Below are positions 35,061 to 47,635 of a DNA stretch of 64,000 nucleotides, piece after piece. The notes under the pieces were generated by a model, which did not search any database, had not been told where the DNA came from, and saw nothing but the letters and a program-made list of their open reading frames with translations. Source of the stretch: Flaveria trinervia (taxonomy: Eukaryota > Streptophyta > Magnoliopsida > Asterales > Asteraceae); NCBI GenBank assembly GCA_025506515.1, contig CM046445.1:151501-215500 (forward strand), given 5' to 3'. Position numbers and translations under genes: made by a program. How positions within the stretch are numbered: position 1 is the first letter of the stretch; every line of letters starts with the position of its first letter.

Positions 35061-36690
35061 GGTTCCATACCTTCCGCTCTTGAATTCAAGCAGCTCCTCT
35101 TGCATCCATTCAAGCCAACTACTATCTTTCAAGGCATCTTCTACCTTCTTGGGTTCCATCTGACATAGAAAGTATGAGTACAAGCAGACACTCCCTTGAT
35201 GAGTGTCCTCTTGTTCTCACACCCTTAGTGACATCCCCTATGATGTTCTCAGTTGGACGAGTGTTGTGAATCCTAAGACGAGGAATCACTTCCAGTTGCA
35301 GAGATAAATCTAGGTTGGACATATTCTGCTCAGGAACTAGAATACTCTGTCCAGCTGCTGTTTCAAAGTCATTCAATGAGGATTGATTGAATGAATGTGA
35401 AACATCATCAATAGTTGGCTGTGAAGTAGTATTAACAGTTGCATGTTCCTTCAAAATACTACTTCCTTCTGCCTGGTGTTGTGGTGGATCACCTGATGAG
35501 TTTTGAGGCTCAGTAACTGAAACATTCTCACAAGATGGTTTAGAATAGTTTGGAAACAATTCTAAATCAAAAATATGATCAGGGCCATTCCCCCTAACAC
35601 ATAGAGTGTGCTCATTAACAACTATATTGGATGACTCCTCAATTGTTGATTCTTAATGTTGTATACTCTGTAAGCTTTGGAGCTAGAAGAGTATCCAACA
35701 AATATAGCATCATCCGACTTTTTAGCAAATTTTGCTAAATTGTCCTTTGTGTTAAGTATGGTACACCTGCTGCCAAAGGACCTTAGAAAGCCAATGAACG
35801 GTGGCCTCTTGTTCCATAGCTCATAAGGGGTTTTTCCATGTGGCTTAACTACAAGAACTCTGTTTTGCACATAGAATGCAGTGCTAACTACCTCTGCCCA
35901 GAATGTTAGAGGTAGCTTTGAATAAGCTAACATAGTTCGAGCAGCCTCAATAAGTGTCCTATTCCTCCTCTCAGCAACACCATTTCGTTGAGGAGTTCGG
36001 GGAGCACTGTATTGTCTGGCAGTCCCTTTTGAGTTACAAAATGAGTCAAGAACGAAGTTCTTAAACTCAGTCCCTTGATCACTTCTAATGATTTTAACAT
36101 TGTGATCAATTGATTTTCTATTTTAAGAATAAAAGATTTTAATGTTTCAGCAGTTTCATCTTTAGTTCTTAAAAAGAATACCCATGTGAATCTTGTAAAA
36201 TCATCAACTATTACAAGGCAGTATGATTTCCTTCTAATGCTCATTATCTTGTGGGACCAAAAAGATCCATGTGCAATAAGTGTAATGGAGTAGTGATAGA
36301 GTGAACACATTTAGATTTATGAGATGTCCTATGTTGTTTCCCTTTTAGGCATGCAACACAGTTATCTTTGCACAAAAACTCCTTTTTAGGCAAACCATGT
36401 ACCAAGTTATTTTTAGCCAATTTGTCCATTGTCTTAAAATTTACATGACACATACATTTATGCCACAATGTTGACTCATCACTATCAGCTTTGGAAAGAA
36501 AGCATGATAGTTCACCCATTAGGGAAGCATTGTTCATATCTAGCTTATACATATCCCCTTTCCTGGGAGATCTAAGAAGCACCAATTCTAGAGGAATTGT
36601 CATCCCTGATTTGAGGATAATGCACTCATGTTCTGTGAATAGCATTTGGTGCTTTTGATCACAGAATTGAGAAGCACTTAACACATTGTG
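35061..36690 (-). pseudogene. Integrase of copia element H and linker to RT
   Basis: From 36684: a GAG-pre-integrase zinc region (LWHKCMCHVNF, then CVACLKGKQH), HMDLFGP near 36255 (first Asp of DDE), VIVDDFTRFTWVFF, and near 36040-36080 a segment with the second Asp and a TPQRNG-type segment carrying the Glu, both readable only after frame changes. Then LPLTFWAEVVSTAFYVQNR and FGSRCTIL (35622-35933). The rest to about 35122 is a Ser/Thr/Gln-rich linker. At least three frameshifts. Confidence 0.85.
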
Positions 36691-36786
36691 TTCAAGCTAT
36701 TTGACAAAGTGAACTTTGTCAACTTTTAATTTAGCATTAGATGTACTCTCTCTGCCAGAAATATATCCTCCGGCCTCGCCTCCAAA

Positions 36787-37010
36787 TTAGACAGGACCTC
36801 CATCATTGTTCTGAAACTGTTGAAGTAGAGATCTGTTCCCTGTCATGTGCCTGGAGCATCCACTATCTACAATCCAGACATTGTTGTTCTTGTCAAATGG
36901 ATGTCCCTGCACATAAGATGAGATTGTTAGTTTTGTTTGGAAGTCCAAACCTTGCTGTTCTTGGGTTCTTCCAAAGATAATGATATAATTGAACCAAATG
37001 ATATGCATGG
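36787..37010 (-). pseudogene. Protease of copia element H
   Basis: VWIVDSGCSRHMTGN with the active-site DSG at about 36859-36867, followed by LLQQF, the usual copia protease start. It is frameshifted relative to the upstream region 37010-37300, where cttcggaag-like motifs also occur (37125-37290). Confidence 0.8.
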
Positions 37011-37305
37011 GGGTTCAAAAGAGGTCTTTGAAGAAGAGGTTTGGGCTGCAGCATCTTCCTTGATCTTCCAGTCCATCCTTTGGCTGACCTTGGAGGATGA
37101 GCTTGTTGAAGCTTTTGCAGCATGGCCTTCTTCCGAAGCTTCTTCTTTTCGGAAGAAAACTTCACCATCTTTTCTTCCGAAGCAGTCTTCCTCTGGGATA
37201 GTTTCAAGGGAGCTTTCTTGTACTTCGAACCTTAATAGCTTTTGCGTCCGAAGCCATTTTCCCTTCGAAGAAGGAGTTTCTTTCGAAAGCAACTTGGTTC
37301 GGAGA

Positions 37306-39551
37306 CTAGCTTTCCTTCTTCAACACTTGAACCGTATGAAAAGGTCCAAAAGTGAAACCTTCCCTGACTCCTTCTTTTCTAACATTATTTACATAATGTG
37401 TGCTTGCAGGATTGTAATAACAATCTTTTGCCATGTGATTTTGCAGGCCACACATGATGCATGCAATGTTAGTCTTTTGGGAAAGTGAGGGTTGCTGTTT
37501 CTTGGGCTTCTTTTCTTCATCAGCAACTTTTCCCTTCAACTTTTGATCCTTTGGTAGGATAGGAATGCTGGTATTACATTCCTTTCCTGAATCAGAAGTA
37601 CCTAACACTTGGAATCCAGCTGAGATAAAGACACCTTCTGCTTGGGGTCAATTTTCAGTTTGGACTTAGCCACCTTCTTAGCAGTTCTTCTAGTAGCTTT
37701 AGCTCTACTTCTTCTGGCTTTAATGGTTAGGATTTGGTCTTCATAGGAGGAGATGGGTACATCTATCTGTTCCTTCCCTGTGGTGGCCTCTATTGATGCC
37801 TCATCCTTCAACTCTGGAAAGGAAGGGTCGGCATTTGGAACCTCTTGCTCCTCAGTACCACATCTGGCTGTCTAATAGACTCATAGGAATGTGGTGGGGC
37901 GATTTCATTGGTTCCCAACCCTCCTTTGTTCTGATAACAGAGTTGGAAATGGGAGGATGATGCAAGAATAGCTTGGAAGTTCTGCTCAGAAAGAGCATGC
38001 TTCCTGGCCTGAGCCTCAGCAGTGACAAGCTGGGCTTGAGCCTCAGAAAATTTTGATATCAAATCCTTGATTTGAGTCTTGTAGTTGGTGTGTTCATGTT
38101 TTAAAAGAGATACAGTTTTCTCTAACTCATCAGTTTTCTTTTGATAGTCAGTTTTAGCTCTTTTAAAATCAGATTTTAGAATATTTAAAGACTCAATAGC
38201 AGATCTGATTTCCATATTGTAATCCTGATAAAGTTTAACTTTAGCTATACAGGCTGGAGTGCAGAGATGTTCATATACCTGGGCATAATCTGTTCCAGCC
38301 ATAAGAGCTTGAGCAGGAGTCACATCCTGTACCATGAAGCTCCAGTCAACTTTTTGAGCCATTGCAGCTGTTTCAGTTGACCTCTTAGTGGGCTTTGAGG
38401 TTGAGGGATGTGTGGAGGCCTATGGGGTTCCCGGATTGGTCTTGGGAGCCTTGCATTCCCTGGCAAAATGACCCAGTTGGTTATAGTTGTAACACTTTGC
38501 CTTGGTCTTGTCAAACCCGAACTTGCTGGCAGTTGGGTTTTGAGGGAAATGCCTTCCAGTTCTCTTAACGAACTTCTTCGCTCTGTAAGTTAAAAGAGCC
38601 ATCTGTTGGACAATGTCCACGTACTCTACATCATCTGGACTAAAACACTCAAGATCATCAAAATAGTATTGAAAATCTCCTGAGTGTCCACTTCCTGAAA
38701 CAAAGGCACAACTTTCCTAGAAGGAGTTATGTTGAGCCCGTTGAGACCTTGGAGTCTCAGGAAAAGTGATGTAAGGTCCAGAAGAGCAGGATGGTTGTTG
38801 ATAAGTCAGGAAATGCTAAGGTTGAGGGGTTAATGAGCCTTCAGCAACCATTAAAGCATTGCTAGCAGGAAGACTCATGGGTCTGCTTGTTTAGTGGCCC
38901 TTCTTACTCCATCTCTAGGCGATATCCATCAAGGATGCCGTAGAGTTCAGTCATGGAAAGAGTGTTCAAGTTTTATGTTCTCTTGATAGAGACATAGTAG
39001 AATGTCCACTCGTTAGGAAGAGCACTCATGAACTTTTTGGTGAGATCTCTGAGTTCAGGAGTGATCTTCACAGACTGAAGGGAAAAGATAAGATCCATGT
39101 ACCTGAAGTACTGCTGGCTGAGGGTCTCTCCAGCAAATGATGAATTTCTCAAATGCTACTTCAGTGAGTCCTTCTTTGAGTCGTTGGAGCTTGAGTACAT
39201 CTGAGCAAGTGCATCAAACAATTCTTTGGCAGTCTTGCAATGCTCGAACCCCACCATAATAGAGTTCGGTATTGCAGTCATGAGAATAGTCATAGTATTG
39301 CTATCGATGTCCATCTTCTTTCTGTCTTCATCAAAATAGTTCTCGACAGCCTTTTCTATCATGGCACCATTTCCACCAGGAGATGCCACCTTTGGCTTGT
39401 ACGGTCCATTGACAATGGAGTTCCATAGTTTGCTATCTTGGTATCTAATAAAGCCTTCTATTCTTCTACTCCAAGACCTGAAGTTTTCAAGGGTAATGAT
39501 CGGAGCTTTTGTCATTGTTCCCATCTCTACCTCGGATTCGTTAAGGGCCAT
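37306..39551 (-). pseudogene. Gag of copia element H
   Basis: The probable start is the ATG at 39551 (MALNESEVEMG). Core motifs: LENFRSWSRRIEGFI, LWNSIVNGPYKP, MTAIPNSIMVGFEHCKTAKELFDAL, matching copia UBN2-type gag. A frameshift follows near 39156. A first knuckle CYNYNQLGHFAREC (38453-38494) has lost its second Cys; a second knuckle CIMCGLQNHMAKDC (37420-37461) is intact. Between them lies a long coiled-coil-like region (37808-38362: KSDFKRAKTDYQKKTDELEK). This long gag with coiled coil is usual for SIRE-like elements. Confidence 0.8.
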
Positions 39552-39627
39552 TGAGTGAGTGAGTGGTAGGGAGGAGTAAGAATAGGTTGATTTGAATGGT
39601 GTGATCACGCAATCAAGACCCTGACAA

Positions 39628-39639
39628 GCTCTGATTCCA
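39628..39639 (-). other. Primer binding site of copia element H
   Basis: On the minus strand TGGAATCAGAGC, one base off the tRNA-iMet site, 13 bp inside the LTR end at 39653. Confidence 0.7.
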
Positions 39640-39652
39640 ATTGCAATATCGG

Positions 39653-40525
39653 TGTTTGTCACTTAAACACAATGTTTTCTCTCAAACTCACCTAGAACAC
39701 CACTCGCGTATATGAAGAATCAATAAGACTTGATCACAATATTGAATGTAATAAAGAACACACAAAGATAATTTTCTAGATACTTTTATATATTGATTCT
39801 CAACTCAAAAAACAAGACTCTTACAAGCAGATGATCTGTTACTATGAGTTACACGGAGAACCTATATATAATACTATCTACAATCGGATATACTTTGATA
39901 CCAGCTGGGATCCTTTAGCTAAAGCCTATACTACAAGACTATAGTTTAAGGTATCTCGGATAAAGTCTAATCTGAGATATGGTAGTCAGGACATGTCCTT
40001 GACTTACCTTTTGTCACTAACTAAAGTTGGTAACATGTACTATCATAAAAGGTAAATAGTAGAATAAAGTATGGTCAACAACATTGCTCTTTAGGAAGAA
40101 GCCATGCTGTATCAGAAGTCTGCAGCGGAGTGTTAGAGACCATACTTGTGTCCCCTGGTTCATAGCAGTGTCTTCTGAAGGTTAAATGGCGTCGGAAGAG
40201 TAAGTACTTCCGAAGCCACTTATACTTCGGAAGAGGTTGCTTCTTCCAAGGCTTGGAAACTTCTTCTTTTCATCATACTTCGGAAGTGGTCTTTACTTTA
40301 TTCTTCTTAGTCTTGAACTTCGGAAGTATGCACTTATCTTCGGAAGTAGAGTTCTATCTTCAGAAGTAGAGTTCTGTCTTCGGAAGTTGGTCTTTCTCTT
40401 TGTCTTTGGAAGAACTCTACAACCTTCGGAAGTTCCATGTTAAGCTTCAGAAGCCTTTGCATGCAGCACCAAAATAACTTAAGTGACATAGTTTTGGTTG
40501 CATTAGCCTTCTTCTTGTTTCAACA
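39653..40525 (-). repeat. 5' LTR of copia element H (873 bp)
   Basis: On plus, tgtttgtcacttaaac ... cttcttgtttcaaca. It shares the cttcggaag cluster (40165-40450), with one additional unit pair (cttcagaagtagagttctgt, near 40360) relative to the 3' LTR. Confidence 0.9.
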
Positions 40526-41351
40526 GTATTCATATAAATCCAAATCAACCGATGGATCCGTTTACCTTACCTGGGAACCCTTGGGCTGAGTGTCCGCTTA
40601 TAGGTAAGCATGTCTTCATTAAAGTTGTAGTTGACTTAATACTTTGATAAGTCAACGTAATGTTTTGGTTTATAAACCAAACGTCACACTCGAAACATTT
40701 TGTTATTTTGAATTGCTCCATGTTTGATTTTGTCCTCCTGAATCTTAAAGTTCATTATTCCATTCCTTTTAATGACCTTTAATAAGCGTTCTAAACGCCT
40801 TCCCTCAAAAGCGCACTTATTCTGAAAACCTATAACAATGATACTCCCTTCCTAAATTGAATCTTCAATCTTAACAAACACGATGCTCGTATCAACGTTA
40901 AACTAATGAAACTTTGAAAACCTCAACGAAATAGTAAACAAGAATTGATCATCTAAGAACCTCGTTAACGTTAATTGTTGAAAAGCTCTTATGAAATTCA
41001 TATTCCATCCAAAAGCATGTTGAGTTTATCTTTGAGACTCGTGTCACACTAATACTTAGTGCTTCCCTCATGACAAAACCTTCCCAATTGTTTTGAACCG
41101 TTCAAAATACAAACGCTTACCAATTAAAAATTCTAGATTAATAATCTTGTAACCTTTGTCAAAGAGCACATGAAATCATAAATAATGAACTTAACAAACT
41201 TAAGCATATCATCACATTATAATTAAATTCATTTGAATTTAAACGTTCCAAGTGTCACTTGCAAATGTGAAATGAAATCCAAGTCTCCTCGTATCCTCAA
41301 AATTAGTCTATTTTTAAATTTCGGGACGAAATTTTATTAAACTAGGGAGAC
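40526..41351 (+). other. Internal region of element G, right of the copia insertion
   Basis: Non-coding. It begins with a copy of 28038-28114 (about 93 percent identical by eye) and ends with aaatttcgggacgaaattt and aactagggagac, the sequence type that normally follows a gypsy integrase and precedes the 3' LTR. No integrase residue pattern precedes it. Confidence 0.6.
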
Positions 41352-44047
41352 TATAACATCCGCAATTTTAAAGACTTAAACCCAAACCCGAATACTTTTG
41401 AGTCTATTTCAAAAATCAAATTCATTAGTTAGCAATTTAATTTATTTACATCTTTCAAATACAATAATTATAGCATTTATTAAAAATCTATTTATTAAAT
41501 TATTTAGCATTTTGTAAAAATTTTGTGATTTTAAAATCTATATAAAATTATAAAGGTTGCTTGTTATTTACGATTTTTAATTATAATATAAAATTAAATT
41601 GTAAAGCTTTTATAAATATTAAAAGGTTCATAAAGATTTTTTTTCTGAGAATAAATTTTATTAGTTAACTGGATATGATTTTACAAACTTTAGGGATTGA
41701 ATTGCAAATCTTAAAACTCAAATTGAAGAGTTTTTGCATAAAATAACAATGGATCAAAGATCAGGGGCTAAATTGTAATATGTTTAAAACACCCAAATCA
41801 AAACACCCCCCCATCCCCGATTTCCCGACCACACATTCGGTCACAAGTCCGACAAGCTCCGGCGACCACCAAACCAACCTAAACGCTTGATTTAATTGCA
41901 ATTAAATCACTTCTAAACCATTTCACACCAGTTTCGAACATAAAGTCGTTGTTAATTGAATTAAATAGGTTGATTAAGGTCGCGTTCTTAAAACCAAAAC
42001 ATTCTTTAAAAACTTGAACTCGATCGTTATGAAACAGTATTAAATCGGATAATATAACCATGGTGAAACCTGCAACTCAACTCCTTTGAACTGTTTGCGA
42101 CTCTAATTTCATACAAAACACACACATACACCATGAACAAGTACTACCTTCTCTCGTGACCTGCAACTTAATCGGGATCCATGTTCGAAGCTATATTAAA
42201 CCCAACTGAAAGAGGGCTTTGATTCTTAATCACCTACCAAACCTTCATGCCAACTTAATTTGATTTTCATCAACGTATGCATCTCGAACCTTAACCACAA
42301 CAGACGCGACATTCTGACCATATGTTCATCCTCCTTTCGATTGAATAAAGGTAATTGAATACATCTTCATACTCGGTTTCACTTACGGAACAAAAACCTA
42401 AGTTTGATTTCATTATCATGATCGAATCAATGTTCAATTGAATCAATTCCATTCTAGGGTTTATGCGAAATTGGGGGAAATCGAAACTGATATTTTTAAA
42501 CATTTAAAGGAACACCTTATCAGATCTGGGCTTCTAGCCCAACCAGTTATCATGTCACCCTTGAATACAAGAGGTCCCAGGTTCGGGCCTCTACCATTTT
42601 TTTGTTTTTTTATTAGTTTTTTTTCTTTTGTATAATTTATAAATCAGAAAATTAATATTATTTTAATAAATTACAATAAAAATTATGTTGTTAATTAAGT
42701 TATTACAGAAAATATCAAGTTAATTTTAAAAGTTTTAACACTTATAATTCTTAGATTTAATTAATATTTTTTTAAGAATAAAAAGTTTTACTACGTCATT
42801 TATGTTATGAATATATTATAGTTCAATGATTATTTAAACAATTAATTATGCAAATGACTATTTAGATGATTATTTAAATATTAATTATTCAATGATTTAT
42901 TTAACCATGTTAAATCATAAATAGTTAATAAATTTACTCGTTAACTTTTATTTACTTTATTCTTATATTTTTAGGGTTTTGTATTATAATACCTTTGTAT
43001 TAAATCATTTTAAAAGCCCAAAAATTTATAAAATCATTTTAAATAATTTTAACGTCATTTAAATAAGTATTTAATTAATTCTCGTTAACAAGCTTTAAAT
43101 AATTAATTATTAAATTAATTAGTTCTTTTCGCGTATTATACTTATTTTTATTAAATTAACAACTTAAATTTTTGAGACATTTTAACTATTCTTAAACTTA
43201 ATTGATTTGTTTTATTTTTATTAAAGCAAAAACGATTATTTTTCTTAATTAATTAAACCCCCAAATTCACAATTGAAACCTTAGTTCACGTTTATTCATT
43301 AATCTTACCTTTAAACTTAATCTTGGAATATATATACGTTAGGTATCTTGTAAAAGAAATCGTTGGAGTCTCGTTTAATCTCTTATCATCATTCTTACAC
43401 TTATTTTTCCAAGTGAGTATTTCTATACCCCTTTTTTCATATTTTCACACTTTGGGGTGAAACATGTTACCTTATAAACATTGCACTTGTAAACTTATGG
43501 CAATTTACTTGTGTGTTGTGGTAAGTTGAACTTTGTAGCTACCATGTAATGTCTAATATATGTACAATCATTAACTATTGCTAGCCTAGCAGCCTGCTTG
43601 GTTGATCCAAGTACACTTAGCTAATCGTATATACTTGTAAACGTTTGAGACTTGTACAACTTTGTCAAGGTTTGATTATGCATTCTGTCTTACATCCCTA
43701 GTTAGTTTGTTCTCTAACTTACATCATGAATTGCCATCTCTTATATACTTATGTACTGAAAACTATGGAAATCTCACTAACTTTCAAAGTTGACCCTTTT
43801 ATTTTTAACATGTTTCAGGTTTACTACTTGTGGATTCTTTTCGTGCTCATATAAGACTTGGACCTAGTTTAACTTAACATGTTATTCTTTGTTTGATGCT
43901 TTTGTATTGTATGAATTTATTTTTCTTGTAATGTTTTAATAAACAGTGATACTTCATAATATTTCAACTTAATTAGTTCCATGTGCTATGAGCAATCGTC
44001 TCCCATTCGTCTGCCCCGATGATTCCACCGTCGGTCGGGGTGTGACA
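41352..44047 (+). repeat. 3' LTR of element G
   Basis: It starts tataacatccgc (TG changed to TA) and ends cggtcggggtgtgaca, followed by the target duplication atcaa. Compared with the 5' LTR it has small deletions in the tRNA-like module and in the gcctggcgacgtc block (about 43590, where some 30 bp are missing). Confidence 0.9.
42528..42603 (+). other. Damaged tRNA-like module, 3' LTR of G
   Basis: The A-box-like tagcccaaccag (42535-42546) has one mismatch at a fixed position. The B-box is cut to ggttcg (42580-42585) by a deletion. The T run (42597-42603) remains. Confidence 0.55.
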
Positions 44048-44052
44048 ATCAA

Positions 44053-44776
44053 CGTGCTCTAACTTTTGAAAAACAAAACTGGCGTAATGGTGTTTCATCT
44101 TCTGTTGGAGGAGGGTCAAGTTCGGGTAACACAACATCTTGTTTTGTGCCTAGCCAAACAAAACAGGGTGTTGGTAGCAATGCACCACCTCTTAAAGGAG
44201 TCGGCGGTAATAGCATGAAGTTTTTCAACTGTGGCGAGACTAGTCTTCGACAATCAGAATGTAAGAAATCCGGTAAAAGAAACATGTTTGCTAACCCTAA
44301 GGAATGGGAAGATGGTGGTGAGGCTGATGAAAATTATGAAGACATTCCACTATTTGATGAAGAGCTTGATTATGTGGAAGAGGAGGTGGGTGGAGATATG
44401 GGAACATGCATGGTGGTTAGACGTTCATGCTACACACCAAAGGCAAATGATAAAGATTGGCTTAAGCATAACATCGTCCATTTAACATGTACTGTGTTGG
44501 GAAAGGTTTATACCTTTGTTATTGATTCAGGGAGCTGTGACAATCTAGTTTCTAAAGAGGTTGTTAGAAAGTTGAGCCTAAAAACAGAGAACCATCCTAA
44601 GCCTTATAAGCTTCGATGGCTTAAGAAGGGAGGTGAGGTGCCAGTAACCAAGCGTACCCTTGTTGCTTTTTCGGTTGGTAAGACATACAAGGATAAAGTC
44701 TGGTGTGATGTGGTTCCCATGGTTGCATGCCATTTGCTATTGGTAGGCCTTGGGAATATGATTGTGACGTAGAACA
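44053..44776 (+). pseudogene. Gag end and protease of element E
   Basis: It resumes the gag split by G. A degenerate zinc knuckle FFNCGETSLRQSEC (44218-44262; first Cys and the His lost) is followed by an acidic stretch (DDEEL-like, DENYEDIPLFDEELDYVEEE). Then the protease: KVYTFVIDSGSCDNLVS with DSG from 44524, and hydrophobic VPMVACHLLL near 44720. The frame shifts to the RT frame at about 44727-44770. Confidence 0.8.
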
Positions 44777-46135
44777 AAATTGGCAGTTTAATACTTATAG
44801 CTTCCTATTTGATAACGTAAAGATAACATTGTTGCCCACTAAACCCAAGGAAGTGGCTACCAAACCTACTGCTACTTTTTTAACTCTTTCTCAGTTTGAG
44901 AATGAGCTGGAGGCTGGGGATGATGTTTTTTTGTTGATAGGTAAGGAAGTGATTGAGGATATTGATGTTCGTGATGCTATGGTTCCTCTACTTGAGGAAT
45001 TTTCCGATGTTTTTTCCACTGAATTGCCTGATGGTTTGCCACCTTTGCATGACATCCAACATCATATTCATCTAGAAACTGGATCACACTTACCTAACAG
45101 GCCACATTACAGGATGAGCCCAACAAAGCATGAGGAGTTACGAAGACAGGTTGAGGAGTTGATATCTAACGGCCATGTTCGTGAAAGTATGAGCCATTGT
45201 GTTGTTCCTGCTTTGTTGACTCCAAAGAAAGATGGCACTTGGCGCATGTGTGTTGACAGTCAAGCTATCAACAAGATTACTGTGAGGTATAGGTTTCCTA
45301 TCCCTAGACTTGATGATTTGCTTGATGAGATTAGTAGTGCTACCATTTTCACAAAGTTGGATTTGAAGAGTGGGTATTACCAGATTCGTCTTAGGCCTGG
45401 TGATGAATGGAAAACTGCCTTCAAAACTCGCGAAAGATTGTATGAATGGTTGGTAATGCCTTTTGGTTTGTCAAATGCACCAAGCACTTTTATGTGTGTG
45501 ATGAATCAGTTGCTTAGACCTTTTATAGGGAAGTTTTTGGTTGTATATTTTGATGACATTCTTATCTATAGTGCTTCTTCTAGTGAGCACCTCATGCATG
45601 TCAGGCAAGTATTATCCTTACTTCGTAGGGATAGTTTCTATGCAACATCAAAGAAATGTGTTTTATGACCCCTAAAGTTCTGTTTTTGGGGTATGTTGTT
45701 TATGGCGAGGGGATACAAGTGGATGAATCTAAAGTAGCAACTATTACAAATTGGCTAACTCCCACTACCATTACTGAAGTTCATAGTTTTCATGGGCTTG
45801 CTTCTTTTTATAGACGGTTCATTCCACATTTCAGTTCTATTACGGCTTCCGTGACAGATTGCATGAAAGGAAGGACGTTTGTATGGACAGAAGAGGCCGA
45901 GCTTTCTTTTCAACTTATAAAAGCCAAGCTCACCACTGCACCTATTCCGGTATTGCCTGATTTTTCTCAACTATTTGAAATTCATACCGATGCCTCAAAG
46001 GTCGGGATTGGTGGGGTGCTTAGTCAAGGTGGCCGACATGTTGCTTACTTTAATGAGAAATTGACGGGTCCAAAGTTAAGGTATAGTACTTATGATTTGA
46101 AGTTTTATGTAGTGGTCCAAGCTGTAAAGCATTAG
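44777..46135 (+). pseudogene. Reverse transcriptase and start of RNase H, element E
   Basis: The uninterrupted RT runs to 45668: RPHYRMSPTKHEELRRQVEEL, ALLTPKKDGTWRMCVDSQAINK, FTKLDLKSGYYQIR, VMPFGLSNAPSTF and the intact active site YFDD at 45546-45557. A one-base shift near 45660 separates it from 45656-46135, which has FHGLASFYRRFI (connection) and IHTDASKVGIGGVL (first RNase H Asp), then YSTYDLKFY with Asp where Glu is expected. A TAG at 46133-46135 replaces a Trp codon. Confidence 0.9.
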
Positions 46136-47600
46136 CGTCATTATCTATTTCACAAAGAGTTTGTTTTGTTCACTAATCATGATTCTTTAAGGCATATTCG
46201 TACACAAGACAAGGTGTCACATAAGCACGGGCGTTGGTTAGCATTTCTTGAAAAGTTTACTTTTGTTGTTAAACACAGGACTAGAGTTTCCAACCGAGTT
46301 GCTAATGCCCTAAGCAGGAGGAGTAATCTGCTTGTGTCTATGAGGGTTGATGTGCCAGGCTTAGATGTCATTCATGAGCAGTTAGCCATTGATCCATATT
46401 TTTCAGTTATTATGCAGGATGTGCAGACTGGACTGAAGTCAGATTTTCTTGTACAAGATGGTTTTCAGTTCAAAGGAAATCAACTATATATTCCTGATGC
46501 TAGTCTGCGTTTAGATATTATTAGAGAGTTGCATGGGGAGGGGCACGTTGGTAGCGATCGTACTCTACAATTGGTACAAGCTTCTTATTTCTAGCCTACC
46601 ATGAGGAAAGAAGTGAATCGCTATGTTAAGAGGTGTCGCATTTGTCAAGTTTCTAAGGGCACAGCTAGTAACGCGGGCCTCTACATGCCATTGCCAGTTC
46701 CTTTGCAGCCATGGGTTGATATTAGCATGGACTTTGTGTTAGGGTTGCCGCGTACACATAGGGGTAACGACTCTATCTTTGTTATTGTTGACGGGTTTTC
46801 TAAGATGGTTCGTTTTATTCCGTATAAGAAGACAACTGATGCTGTTAATGTGGCACAACTTTTCTTTTGTGATGTGTATCGCTTACATGGATTGCCTTCT
46901 TTTATTGTTTCTATTGGGATACCCGGTTTTTGAGTCACTTTTGGCGTAGTCTATGGAGGATGGTGAATACCCAATTCAGTTTTAGTAGTGCTTATCATCC
47001 ACAAATGGATGGCCAAACTGAAGTTATGAATTGTTCACTTGGTCATTTGTTGCGATGTCTAGTTGGTGATCATGTGAAAGCATGGGACCAGAAACTATAT
47101 CAAGCTGAGTTTGCTCACAATCATGCTATTAATCGAAGTACCGGGTTTAGTCCATTTCAGGTAGTTTATTCTTCCCAAGAGGGTTCAAGATCTTGTGGAG
47201 GGATTACATGAAGTTCATAAAGTTGTTCATCATAACTTGACCCAAGCGAATGCCAATTACAAGAAAGCTGCTGATCGAAAATGAAGGCATGTTGATTTTG
47301 AAGAAGGTGACTTTGTTTGGGCTATGCTAACTAAAGATCATTTTTCAGTGGGGGAATACAACAAGTTGTCTGGCAAAGAGGTTGGTCCTATTGAGATCAT
47401 GCAGAAGATAAATCCTAAGGCCTATCGACTAAAGTTACCTAGCCATATTCGATGTTCTGATGTGTTTAATGTGAAACATTTGCTGCCATATCATGGTGAT
47501 TCTTCTAATGATGAGGCCATTGGGAATTTGAGGGCGAATTTTGTCTACCCAGGGGGAATGATGTGGGCCCAAGTGCAGATGAGCAAGCTTTAGCCTTTGT
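46136..47600 (+). pseudogene. RNase H end and integrase of element E
   Basis: LFTNHDSLRHI near 46160-46195 has Asn at a catalytic Asp position of RNase H. ANALSRR follows, then an integrase zinc region (LHGEGHVG, CRICQ). A TAG at 46594 sits in it. The core has SMDFVLGLPR (first Asp) but a base lost near 46912 shifts the frame exactly at the second Asp, ending in a TGA at about 46933. The frame restarts at 46930 with SSAYHPQMDGQTEV (Glu) and AEFAHNHAINRSTGFSPF. The tail (DVFNVKHLLPYHGD) has no chromodomain signature. Confidence 0.85.
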
Positions 47601-47620
47601 GGAGGCCCAAGATTGCTTAT

Positions 47621-47635
47621 CAAAAGGGGCTTCAC
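47621..47635 (+). other. Polypurine tract of element E
   Basis: caaaaggggcttcac directly before the LTR start tgaaactatc. Confidence 0.55.

Larger units (their letters stand above)
28132..40525 (-). mobile_element. Ty1/copia element H with extra 3' reading-frame region
   Basis: A minus-strand element of 12.4 kb: 5' LTR 39653-40525, primer site, gag with CCHC knuckles, protease, integrase, RT (integrase before RT, diagnostic of copia), RNase H, then a further 4.3 kb before the polypurine tract and 3' LTR (28132-28930). The size and the extra region after pol match the SIRE/Maximus group. Frameshifts and stops break all domains. No 5-bp target duplication is visible: atcgt precedes and gtatt follows. 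Instead a roughly 76-bp stretch of element G is present on both sides. Confidence 0.85.
24930..44047 (+). mobile_element. Coding-free gypsy-like LTR element G, split by copia H
   Basis: Two long LTRs (24930-27650, 2721 bp; 41352-44047, 2696 bp) enclose, once the copia insertion 28132-40525 is removed, only about 1.3 kb of internal DNA with no gag or pol signature. A tRNA-iMet primer site follows the 5' LTR and a purine-rich tract precedes the 3' LTR. The perfect target duplication atcaa shows it entered as a unit. LTR ends and the primer site resemble those of element D, so a D-like autonomous element could have supplied the proteins in trans (inference). This matches the concept of a large retrotransposon derivative. 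Confidence 0.85.
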
